DNA from: Anadara kagoshimensis
Lineage: Eukaryota > Mollusca > Bivalvia > Arcoida > Arcidae
DNA length: 64,000 bases
Assembly: GCA_021292105.1 (NCBI GenBank)
Contig: CM037857.1
Span: forward strand, 42,773,464 to 42,837,463
Direction of reading: 5' to 3'
The notes under the pieces are model-generated. The model searched no databases and was not told the DNA's origin. It was given only the letters and a program-made list of their open reading frames with translations. The first letter of the stretch is position 1. Every line of letters starts with the position of its first letter. This document shows, in pieces, positions 19,620 through 31,600 of this stretch. Both the position numbers and the translations under genes were made by a program.

Positions 19620-19918
19620 TTCGGCTACCACCATAATATCTGATCTTTATTGTTGATGAGTTTGATTTCTCTGTGTCCAGGATTGCCCTGGATATATTTG
19701 ACGTCCCATTGTTCCATGTTCCTTTCGCACAATTTTGATTACACACACGTGGCGGGTGTAACTAGCTAAACAGGAGGTGCTTACTCTTTCGGAGCACCCG
19801 GCCTCACTTCCCTGGTGAAAGTTCAAGTGTCTAACCTAACTTTTAGTTCCCAGTTCCAAAGTTTTTATTTTGCTTCTGGATTGTGATTCGGACATAGATT
19901 AGTATGTTTGTTTCTGTT
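19620..19918 (+). repeat. Dispersed repeat family C, longest copy
   Basis: Includes an extra left part (TCTTTATTGTTGATGAGTTT, CCATTGTTCCATGTTCCTTT, CACACGTGGCGGGTGTAACT) before the core GCTAAACAGGAGGTGCTTAC. Copies at 21431-21600 (-) and 26935-27115 (-) share that left part, so the full unit is at least 300 bp. Confidence 0.8.
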
Positions 19919-20225
19919 TTATACGTTCTATATCAAAGCATTATCAAACTATCTTAAACAAAATGATCATTTACATAGATAAAAATCTATGAACTTTACC
20001 AAACATTCATAGGTTTGGTAATAAATTGGAAATTGCTAAATAGCATGGACTTGGCAGTAGAAAAAACAACAACAAAAATTAACAAGAAATTACTGATTGT
20101 AAAACTCTAAACTTTGAACTAGCATGTGCACAATGGAAATCAGTAGTGTGGTTTCAAATTACTAGGTCAATTATAGATCTTTGAACTGGCATTGTATATA
20201 ACGGTATTCAGTGGTGTGGTTTTAA

Positions 20226-20390
20226 ATTGGGGGTGTAGCTAGCTAAACAGGAGGTGCTTACCCTTCCGGAGCACGCGGCCTCACTTCCCTGATCGAACTT
20301 CACGTGTCTAACCTTACTTGTCAAGTCCAAGGTTTTAACTTTGCTTCCGGATATTGATTCGGACATGGTTAGTATGTTTGTTTTTGATTA
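20226..20390 (+). repeat. Dispersed repeat family C, copy 3
   Basis: Starts GGGGGTGTAGCTAGCTAAAC with the same core and tail as the 19250 copy. Three same-strand copies within 1.2 kb suggest a local tandem spread. Confidence 0.8.
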
Positions 20391-20539
20391 TCTCTAGTAT
20401 GTCAATTATGGATTCGTATACAAGGATATTCAGAATCGTGGCTTCAATTAATTCTATATAAATTATATAGCCGACTGACATTCTTGAAGAAAACGTCAAC
20501 CCATGTTAATATGCATATTAATAATTGCCTCGCTTAAAA

Positions 20540-21063
20540 TGGGAAATAAAAAGATAACACTTTATTGCAACATATTAACTTCTTTATTCACCATCACAAT
20601 AGCAGAACACAGGAACAAACATCAAACGGTCAATTCCGTGTCCTCCAAAGAGGGATCATAAAGTTCCATCATGACACAAATGGCGTCGGCATATTAACCA
20701 ATCAAATCAGTTACCATACTTGTGCTTTTTTGATGAAACAGAAAAATAAATAAAAGTTTTAAATATATATCTATAACTTCAACTATGAACAAATACATTC
20801 GATATAAAGTTAGTAAGCTTTGAACTTTCTGCTTTAAAATGAGTCACTTCAATGTCACTTATGTAACTTCTAAATTCTAAAAAAACACCCACTTGATCAC
20901 CCTCCTGGACGGCATATGTCTAACTCCCCAGTGTACATTTCCGCTTAACGACAACAAGCAGAACTATCTGGGTGCTAGAAAAAAAGGAGTCAAAACACCA
21001 ATGGGGGAAGAAACGTGTCAGCGAAACTCCGGGGGCACAGTAGTTCTAAGTTGTATCCATCAT
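20540..21063 (-). other. MHC: Probable alternative terminal exon and 3' UTR of the myosin heavy chain gene
   Basis: On the minus strand a pyrimidine-rich acceptor (TTTTGTTTTCTTGTAG) ends at 21064. Joined in phase 0 to the donor at 22512, the exon gives the tail MMDTT then TAG at 21046-21048. The following ~500 bases are richer in G+C than the flanking DNA around 20900-21060. They contain two minus-strand AATAAA signals, near 20583-20588 and 20561-20566. The exon is inferred from splice signals, phase and UTR-like composition; no transcript was seen. Confidence 0.5.
21046..21063 (-). CDS. MHC: Candidate alternative C-terminal tailpiece of myosin (5 codons + stop)
   Basis: Reads ATG ATG GAT ACA ACT TAG in the phase left by the donor at 22506-22511. 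It would replace the Val-Ser ending of the unspliced form. Tailpiece splicing of a single myosin gene is known in scallops. Confidence 0.4.
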   Translation of the reverse strand: MMDTT

Positions 21064-21430
21064 CTACAAGAAAACAAAACAAAAATAAAGATGGGGAAAC
21101 AATTTCATCTATGATTCAAGAAACTAAATTTTAGAGCTTGTAAAAATATAATTGACTTTCATAGATTTCAAACTTTACACTTTGCAGGGACATTACGGAA
21201 GTTTACGTAAAGTGTTTAATTTTTAAAGGCTAAATCATCAAAAATCATATAAACGTCTCGTGTATAAACATAAAATTATAGCAATTTAACAAATCTGAAA
21301 TTAAAGGGAATTGGTACGAATATTAAGTAGATGGCTATTGAATAACTTCTAGGAAACAACCGTGATTATTAAGGTCATAAAAAAGCCATTATATATGGAC
21401 ACAGAAAAACTGATACAATTAAAAAACAAA

Positions 21431-21600
21431 CATGTGAGGCAGGGTGCTTCAGAAGAGTAAGCACTTCTGTAAAGCTAGTCATGCCCACTCAATCAAAATT
21501 GAGAATGGTAGGAACATGGAACTATGTGAAGTTTAATATATACAGAGACATCATACTTATCAACAATATTTTGATAAAGGCTATAAAACATTTTGAAGGC
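21431..21600 (-). repeat. Dispersed repeat family C, between the two MHC 3' ends
   Basis: Inverted core AGAAGAGTAAGCACTTCTGT + AAAGCTAGTC, then AATTGAGAATGGTAGGAACA and ACAGAGACATCATACTTATC. It lies in the putative alternative-tail intron. A related left-part fragment is at 23470-23560. Confidence 0.75.
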
Positions 21601-22502
21601 TTTGATTAACCTAGCCTACCCTAGGCCTTGCGACAACAATTTTCCTACAAACAACGTGTTTCGTTCCCGTAACTATATAATTGGCTTACCTATTCAGAGG
21701 ATACAACCTGCTAAAAAAGAATAAAATTACATATTATACCTGTTTTAATTTTACAGCACTAGACGGCCGTTTCGGTATATAATTCCTCATCAGTAGAATA
21801 AAAATGATTCAATGAATTTAAACTCAAAATTATAAAATGGAACACAAATGAGAACAGCGATTTCAGTTTTAATTCGTATATAAGTAAAATACCACTGCAT
21901 GGTTTATGATACACTCATGATAAATCATCATTACTGTTAAATCATAATTCGATAATTGTTTTATTATATCTGATAAAAGTCCAATAGTCAAATACAAACA
22001 TAACACTCCATGTCTAAATCACAATCTCATTAGCAAAATAAATACTACTAGTAATACAATATATGTTGTTAAAAATCTGACACAGGATCTTATATTAACC
22101 TATTATAAATTATAATGGATTGAGAACGGCTCCGACAGAACCAGCAGTTTGTTTGAATAAATTTTCTTAGATTAAAATTAAGTAAATGTTTTACAATGTC
22201 AAAGCTAAAACTAAAAAAATCTGAATATACACTGCCAACCAAATGTTTGATATATGATTATAACTGGTCAAATCATTTCATATTCAAATTTTATCCTAAA
22301 ATTATATTTTTTCTACATTTTATATTTTCCCCAAAACATTACAAAAGTTTCAAGAAAATAGATTTTCAAGAAAGCAGGTATCAATTTCAAATTCTGCAGA
22401 AACTAAATATTTTCATTCTATAAATATAAATGTAATATAAAACTAAAGCAAATATAAAGGTGAACATTTATTTATGGATGGCGGTGTACACTTTTCTTTC
22501 AT

Positions 22503-22670
22503 TTAACTTACTCTTGTAGATACAACTGTGCGAGAAGTAGATTGAGAACTGCGGCTTCTGACACGCAATTTTCCCATTTGATTTTCTGCTGAGTCAGCGC
22601 GCTCTTCAGCGTCTTCAAGCTCATGCTGAGCCTTGCGATATTTGCTCAAGTTTACGGCAGCTACTTCCTC
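22503..22670 (-). CDS. MHC: MHC exon 35: end of rod and tailpiece
   Basis: Encodes [20 protein letters not shown] ... [18 protein letters not shown] then TAA at 22503-22505. The last codons AGA GTA AGT TAA contain a consensus donor (gtaagt, 22506-22511), so splicing there would drop Val-Ser-stop. A minus-strand AATAAA at about 22468-22473 could serve the unspliced form. Confidence 0.93.
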   Translation of the reverse strand, partial: EEVAAVNLSKYRKAQHELEDAEERADSAENQMGKLRVRSRSSQSTSRTVVSTRVS

Positions 22671-25600
22671 CTGAAAATGGCACAAGACAATGTCACTTTT
22701 AAATATATTTAATCAAAATAAAATATCAACTGAAAACATAAAATTAATAGAACTTGACTTTAAATTTAAAGATAGGATACTTATGCAGCTCCCTTATATG
22801 TCAAAGCAAGAAAGAGATTGTACTATCTATACATACTTGTACCTTATGTTATATTAGAATAGAAAGGAAAGCTTTTTTCTAAAAAGTAATAAACAGATAA
22901 TCATCGGTGGCTTTTGTATCAATTAAAAATAAAAATTAAATAATGGTCAAGGTTGATGTAAGCCTCTACTTCCAAAAACGAGTTTTAGAGTGTATTTATA
23001 AAAACATATTATGCCTTTTATAAACATTAAATTGAGCTATTCATTGTAACATTTAATCTGTACGTACTGCTTCTTCAACTTGGCGTTTGTATACATTGAT
23101 CTTAGCCTGAAGCTTCTGAATGAGTTCTTGTAAGCGTTCAGAGTTCTTCCTATCCTCATCAGATTGGAATGCGAGTTCTTTCATGCGGCGATCAGCTTTA
23201 CGGGCATTCTTAACTGTCTCAGAGTGACGACGTTGCTCACTATCAAGTTCAGCCTCCAATTCTTGTACCTAAAAACAGGAATAATGCACATGATATTGCA
23301 TTTAGGGTTTACATAATTATACAACAAAATACATGCGAGAAATAAGAGTTTGAATAGAAAATTAATCCCGAATGGCAACCACCGTCTGTTTAATTAGCTT
23401 GACCGTCAATGCGTTCAATCAAAATGAAGGACAAAGGAACTACGGGACGTGAAATATATCCAGGATAATTTTGGAGACAGAGACATCATACTTATCAATA
23501 AAATTATGATGACGGCCATAACACTTTTTGAGGGTCATGATAAGCCTAGGCTTGCAACACCATTAAAGTAAGGGCAACGTATAAAAACGATAAACTGATA
23601 TAAATATAAGTGACAATGATACTATACAATCATCATAAGGTTAAGAGCTTTATAATTACACTTTAATGTAGTTTTTCTGTATTGCGCATTTATTGTCGGA
23701 TTTCAAATTTTTAGTTGATTTTGTATTTATCAAAACATGCGTTACATGAATTTTATTATAATGCGTGCACTTATTTTTCAAAGTAACAACAAATCACTTT
23801 ACCCTTTGTTCGAGTTTGGAAATGATCTTTTTGCCACCTTTAAGGGCATTAGCTTCAGACTCATCCAAACGGGCCTGCAATTCCTTGATTTGAGATTCCA
23901 TTCTCTTACGGAGTTTTTCGCTTTGGTTGCTGTGTTCTTGTTCAGCACGAAGTTCCTCTGTCATTCTGAGGCAATCAGCCATAGCCTTTTTGGAACGTTC
24001 ATCAGAAGCTCTGAGTTCGTTATGCATTTCGTCAAGATCGGTCTAAAAATAAAAAATAAAGCATAAAACCTGTCCCAAAATATGAAAAATAGATGTAGAA
24101 CTTTGAAATGTACAGAGTATTTTATATTGCTGACAAAGCTGAAACTTTGAACAAAACATACTGATTGAACGTGAAAATGCGAGATGTTTTGATGAATTGT
24201 AACTCCATTCAAATTTATAATGTTACAAGCAAGTCGGTTATTGTTGACTTGCATGCCATGTGCCAACACATGTAAGCAAAATACAATACATGTATATATA
24301 TCTATTAAAATTCAAAAAATTAAATGTTGCGTTTATTTAAACCCGATACAAATAAAACACCTACATATCTTTAAGAAGTTTTATCCTATAAACCTTTTAA
24401 ATACGTTTTTTTCAAAATCTTTTTTATCGAAGTTTGTTCCATTTTGCCACTGTTGTATGCAAACATATACAATTACTTACTGACATAGCTGCAAGGTCAC
24501 CATCAAGTTTCCTCTTCTGGGCTTGGATTGATGTGATCTGGGCGGATAATTCATTGACTCTATCAGAAGCCTCATGGCATTCACCTTCTGCTGCTTTGCG
24601 GCATCTCTCAGACTATAATAGAAATTTAATATAACAATTTTTATAAACCTATAGAATAATTCAAAATGTTATTTTCTATTCTCAAACGTTCCATCCGATT
24701 ATTTTACAATAAATTGGTCTCGTGCAAAAGGTATCGTATTAAAAAACAAACATACCAATTATTTTAAAATCGCAATCCCAAAGCAAACACTTGCAATAAT
24801 GTTAAATTTATTTTTACAGGTGAACTTTTACCAGAAACCTGAGGCCAGCTGCTCTGGAAGGGTAAGCACCTCCGGTTAACTGGTTATACCCGCCGCATAC
24901 CGAAAGAAAAAAAATCAGTTTTTACCAACACATCCCTTGTTCAAGAATGTTAATTTCAAGATAATTTCAAATGTTATATATCAAATGCAAATGTCTATAA
25001 TGAAGTAAAAATTAAATCTTTTTCACAGAATTAAGGAACTAAGAGTAGTACATATATGATGGTTTTATTACCGATTCAAGAGAAGTCCTCAGTTCTTCAA
25101 TTTCTCCAACCATCAAGTTGCAGCGACGTTCAGTCATTACATATGCTTCATGTGCCTCTTCACGCTTGCGCTGTTCTTCCTCAACATGGACTTGGATTTC
25201 CTGTAGTAAAACAAAGGGAAGTGTGAGTGTACACAATGTTATTAATCATTTATGTGAAAGTATAGCAATCAAAGGTAACGAGTACGTGTTCATGGAGCAA
25301 AGTCAATAAAATTCAAAACAAACCATTGGATTAGCAAATCAACTGTGTACTACAAAAACATCAGGACGTCATCAATCTTTAATCGAGGTAAACTTGAATA
25401 GAAAGCTGCAGAGGAACAGTTTTTTAAACTGCTTTAAATTCGGCTATGTATCACTCATTTCAAGGAATAATTAAAGCTAGATTAGATTTCTCATATGCTG
25501 ATTTGATAACACTGGAAAGTACAATACAGTCTGTCGTAGATAAATGGAATAGCACATTTTAAATGATTGTCCAACAGCTGACGTTACAATAGTATTCACA

Positions 25601-28600
25601 GTATTCACGAAGTTGACATCTTTTACACTGTTTTATTTCATAATCAAGAAACAAATGGGAAACTCGAATTCTATCCTTACGAATTAACTGTTATAATCGC
25701 GTGGTTTATTTTGCGAGGAAAAAACAACAAAGGAAATTTAAATTTTACAAAAAAGAAATATACCCGTGTTTATGTATTTTCCTGATTTTTGTATGAGTAG
25801 TATGTTTGCTTTAACTTATACAATGTAAAAACCGTTGCTATTTAACCTTTTTACACCTTTACTTACCTTAATTGTAATTTGGTATTTCTTGACGTTCTTT
25901 TCCATATCGACACGGGCTCTGTTGGCGCCATCAAGAGCAACTTCTAGTTCATTGATGTCAGATTCCAACTTCTTTCTAATTCTTACAGCCTCAGCCTTAC
26001 CCTTAGCTTCAGCTTCGAGTGTGGCTTGCATGGATTCCAAAGCACGTTGATGGTTGCGTCTGAAAATGGTTAAACGGGCAATCAGATTTTTAAAAAAAAA
26101 CATAAAAGAAGTAAGCTACATCGTATTGCTTAATTCATCTGTATTTATTAATCATTTTCAATAGAGAGAAGTAAATAATACAACAAAAAGGACAAGGAAA
26201 GAATACACATGGTTGCATTGGTTATAAGAATCTTTAACATGAACTCAGGTAAATATCTTGTGTGTGGTTCTTATATATTTTTATATGTTTTATATGTCAA
26301 TAAAACATCAGAATGTTCTGTGGAAAAAATATATTCATAAAAGTATGCTGCTTTCAGCATCTTTTACTTATACATTATTTTTTCTATTAGTTTTTCTTCT
26401 TTTAATTGTAACATATCAATAAATTTAACAAATGTTACATACACTTTGCAACAGAATTTTAATAATATGTATAAAGAATTACCGTGTTGTGTCGAATTCT
26501 TCATCTTTCTCGTTCAATCGTCTGTCAATTTCTTGTCTTACAGCAGAAATCTCAAGCTGTGAACGCATAACTTTAGCCTCTTCCTGTTCCAAAGCAGCTT
26601 CAGCTTCTTCGAGAGCAGCTTGCAATTCTTGTTTTTCCATCTCAAGACGTCTACGTTGCTTTTCTACCTCGTGAACACTGCGACCTCCTTCAGAAAGCTG
26701 AGAGGTAAGCTCTCTAATTTCATCTGGAGAAAAACAAGTTATACGAGTTACAATATTGGTTACAATAAAGACATCAAACAAAAATGAATAAGAATCAATC
26801 AATGTAGGTTTATATCAAATAAATAATGTTGTATTCTGAGATCAATATCAACATACCAATTTAAGTCCAAATCACAATACAAAAGCAAAACAAATTTTTT
26901 GAAAGCTGGTAAACTAAGATAAATACGAGAATTTCCACCGAGGAGGTGGCACGGTTGCTCTGAAAGGGAAAGCACATGCTATTGAGCTAGCTACACACGC
27001 CACGTGTGTAATCAAAATTGAGAGTGGAAGGAACATTGAATTATTGGACATCTTATATATAGAGGATAGTTTTGTTTACAGAGATATCATACTTTTCAAC
27101 AATATTGTGATTACAATGGAACTGTAACGTTAAAGAAATAAACAAAAAACAAAAGTTAATATTAAAAACCTCTTTTCCAGAATTCACGTACCAGAAAGAT
27201 TTTTGTTTTCTCTCCTGACAGAGGCAATGACATCGTTGGATTCCTCAAATTGAGCTCTTACTCTGAACAATTCAGCTGAGAAGTTGCGAGATTCAGCTTG
27301 AGATACATCCAAGTCGGCATTCAAACCTGCAACTTTAGATTCCCATTCATGTACTGTTTTGTCAAAGGCACGTTGTCTCTTCTCCAAATTGTTGGCATTT
27401 TGTGTGGCCTAATTACAATTATAAAAGAAAAACAATAAACTGTACTGATATTATTTGATACCGAAACCTTATGAACAAATCCTTAGTTTTTTTTGTATAA
27501 ATGCGTACAAATTGTGAGAAAAATGTTTCTTGTTTTAATTAGTTTGTTGGATAGTCAATGGATAGGGTTGGTTCTGTAAAAAAAATTCTTGAAAAAACTT
27601 AACTTTCTTGTAATGAAGTTGTTACTCTAAGGATATGAAGAGGTATGCTTTTTGTTTTATTCAACTGTAATTTATTAAAATTTAGTTACTACTATCTCAT
27701 TTTTATCTGTTTATCTATTGAATCGTAGCCTATATGTTATATTGTTTTACTCACCCTTTCAACCATTATGTTAAGATCTTCTAATTCTCCAGTAATCTGG
27801 ATTTAACCTTCTCCAATCCACTGCATTTAACATTGGCTGATTCTAGGTTCTGTTCGGCTTCAGTAAGTTTGTTTTGTAGTCTACGTCTATAAAACAAAGT
27901 TTAGCTCAGTAAAATATGTATTAATAAAATCACGAAAAGTTTCGTTCATTTAGTTAAAATGAATGGGACTTGTTTCTGGATGTCAAGAATATTTCAGGGA
28001 AGATCTATCAATTTAAGAGGGTTCACTGCTGTATCACATGATACCCCTAATGTTTTTGTGGAACTATTATTTCCATTTGATATAGAATCATGTCAGTTCA
28101 GTTGTTCATGTATTTCCGTAAAAACAACGTTATTCCAAGAATAAGAGGCGAAAATTTTTTAAAGACGTCCCGAACAAACATTAAGGGTCATTGAGCAAGT
28201 AATACAGTTGCAAACCCTATTCCTGCTTTATACCACGTTGTAGTATTTTTGTTGTCTGATTAAAATGTCAACTTTTGATTGTCTATTGAAACCTCTGAGT
28301 ACGACCTCGATCAAATAGTAAATTATGTTTTTCATCCGGTTAGCCTATGCAAATTCTAAAGAAATTTTTATTTTCCTTCTTCGTTAGAATTATATTTTCT
28401 TATTAATCAGCGGAATTTTGTTTTGATAGTTCGGATTGTAGTATTTTTAAATATTTGAACTTTCTATTTTTTTTAAAAATTAAAAACATCATCGTAGTAC
28501 TGATAAGAAATATCTATGAAGTTGTTATTTTACCAATAAATATCAGCATATATTATACCTAGCTTCCTCAAGTTCCTCAACACGTGCTGCGCCTTCAGTT

Positions 28601-31600
28601 TCAAATTTAGAGCGCCATTGTTGGGCATCGGCAAGAGCCCTGGACAACTGTCTTTGGATGTCAGATTTGGATTCGGATTCCTCTTCAAAGGATTCTCTGA
28701 GACTGTCCATATCACTATTCAAGTTACGAACCTCAGCTTGGAATTTAGCACGTGCCTGCAAGTAACAATTAAATCGGACCGTATTTTATATTTTTAATTA
28801 AATTGGATTATTTTTATGCTGTTTGGATTCTAGCACTCTTATTAAATACACCAATTTGAATACTTGTGCAATGCAATTAATTAAAAGTCAAGCTTAAAAT
28901 CGCTAAAGGTAAAAAATATTGAGCACAATTTATATTAATTTTTAAATAATTCAGATTTTCGATACATGAACACACTTCAAATAATACTTACCCTGGATTC
29001 ATCCTCTAAGCTTGCGCGAGCTTCTTCCAGTTGAGAGCTCAATTGTTGTTTTTCTTTGGCGAGGACACTGACACGGTGTTCTGCCTCTTCGATTTGGCGG
29101 GTAAGGTCGGCTGTCTCCTGTTGAAGTCTGCCTCTCTGGCTGTTAAGTTCCGCAATGGTTCTTACGGACTCCTCGGATTTGGCTTGGAGTTCAAGGAACT
29201 GGGATTCTTGTTGTTTGGACATCTTACCAGCGGTGCCCTTAAATGTTGAATAAAAATCATCATTGAGACTTAAGACATTCCCAAATCAAATTAAATCATT
29301 ACTCGGTAATATATTCGATTACGTTGGAATTTTGCACAAATGGAAGTTGTATCCAAATCATCTGGCCATCTAACTTGATTATTCGTCTATATAGTCATTA
29401 GTTATACCATTAAGGCTGTTCTTTATCTTTAAAGATTAAAATATGTATCAATATTATGATCGAGTTTTTTATAATTTGGTAGTTAATATACTTTAACATT
29501 TATCAAAGAGACTAAGGAATGAATAGTTATTTACCTTGCTCTTCATTACATGTTGGATCTGAGATTGAGCTTCATCGAATTCGCGCTTAAGATCTTTCTT
29601 CTCTTTCTCCAATCTGTTAAATAAGTATATATATATATAAATATATGATTACAAGAAGACAAGGATAGTAAATAAAAACATGTGTTTGGCAATAGTGAAT
29701 ACAGCGCAACCAAGAAGGCAAAATCACAAAAAAGGAAACAAGTGGCCAAAACAAGATAAAAATGTGTCAGTACCACTAAATGTAAACTTTATACAGGTAC
29801 TTGATGACAAAACGATGTCCGGTTGTGTAGTTGTAGTTCTATTGGTGTTATCACGATATCATACTTTTTTAAAACTCCAGAAAATCCATATGTAATGGGA
29901 TAGAATCATTGAACATATTTTAAATGCTTATCGAATAAATTGTAAAATTATCTGAGAAAAATTACACAATTTCTGTTTGTAATATGGCTACTCGAAGGTA
30001 TCGACACTTTTTCTATTAAAGTAAAAAGAAACAAAAACAACACTCACTTTGCCTTGGTCTTTTGGAGGTTGTCGATTTGGTCAGCAAGCTCGGCTTGGGC
30101 ATCGTTGCTCTTTTTACGGAGTTGAGAAATTTGAGCTTCGCTCTGCAATGTGACTTCCTCCATCTCGCGACGAAGTTTTATTAGCTCATTTTCTCTCTTT
30201 TTGTTCAACTCAACCTAAAAGACATACATTTGCTCTTAATTTAAAGATGAATATAGATGTTAATACATACATTTGATATGAATTTAGAAACAAGAAAGAT
30301 CTTAACTGAAAACGTTTCAGGTTAAGATTCTCGAAAGCAAAGACTATAATGACAATAATACGAAAATTTACAGTTTAAGATAACCTAATTCCAATTATGC
30401 AAGAAAACTATCCTCTTGGCTGGTTTGTAAACGAAACAAATACCTATGAACTTTGAAAATTGAAAAAGACATATCATTATATTCGTTTTTATAAATAAGA
30501 TGTAAAACAGTAAAACGTGTTTACATAGGCTCCACTAGTGGGCTTAAACGGATATCTTTATCCATTATATATCCAAGTCTCATAGCAATTGTTGGGGAAT
30601 GATAATAGATTGACCAATATCAGCTTAAGTTACCTGAGCAGCTGTAGCACCTCCGGCTTCATCAAGACGCTCTGCCAATTCGTCAAGTTCTCTGGCTAAA
30701 TCGGCACGTTGCTTCTCAACCTGAAATACGTAGAAAAAGAACGGTTCTGAAATACTAAGGTGAGAAAACTTTAATATCAAAGAATAATAAAACAGTAACA
30801 ACACAACAACTGTACATTATGCTGTCAAATTTGTCAATTAATGATTATATTAAATGATAATATTTATAAACGTACGCATTAGCATTTAATCACAGTCACA
30901 AATGTATGCAATTCACAGGTCAACTTCATTTAAGTTCACTTATGTTTTTACAACTTTTGATCTTATCACTAGTCACCTTTGCTCTTGCGTTTCTTTCGTT
31001 GTCTAATTCTTCTTCCAACTCTTCGATTCTAGCCTGGAGTTCCTTTATCTTCCTTTGGAGTTGAGCTACAAGTCCCTGTTCATCTTCAAGACGGGAGCTG
31101 AGTGAGTTGATTTCTTGTTCCCTCCTATAATAAGATAAATATTTCCATATTCATAATATATCAAACATAAAAACATAAACGTCAATGTATTACTCAGTAA
31201 ATATTACTATATTAATGCAGAGAAAAGGATTTTAAATTTATGAAGTCAAATATATATTGTAAAACATTTTATAGAGATTACGACAAAATCAAAATTTTAG
31301 TTTATATACTTACAAATGTACTGCGTAGTAACAATACCTTCCAGATGTGAATTCTATTTACATATGTAAGGTTCCATATGTCTACCAAACATCAGAACAT
31401 GTAGTTCTTAATAAAAACTTGATTTGACAACATTAAAAATTTAAAATGTCACTAGTATATACTAACTTTTTCTTGGCTTCCTCGAGCTCCCTCTTTTCAC
31501 GTTCAAGGTCTTCAACAACTTCCTGTGTCTGTTTCAAATCTTGTTCAATCTTACGTTTGGCTTTTTCAACATCACCTCTGACCTTCTTCTCACGTTCCAA

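Noticed and set aside
20893-21114. 73-codon plus-strand frame as a gene
   Set aside because: The G+C-richer stretch is better explained as the minus-strand 3' UTR and tail exon of MHC; the plus-strand frame has no homology.
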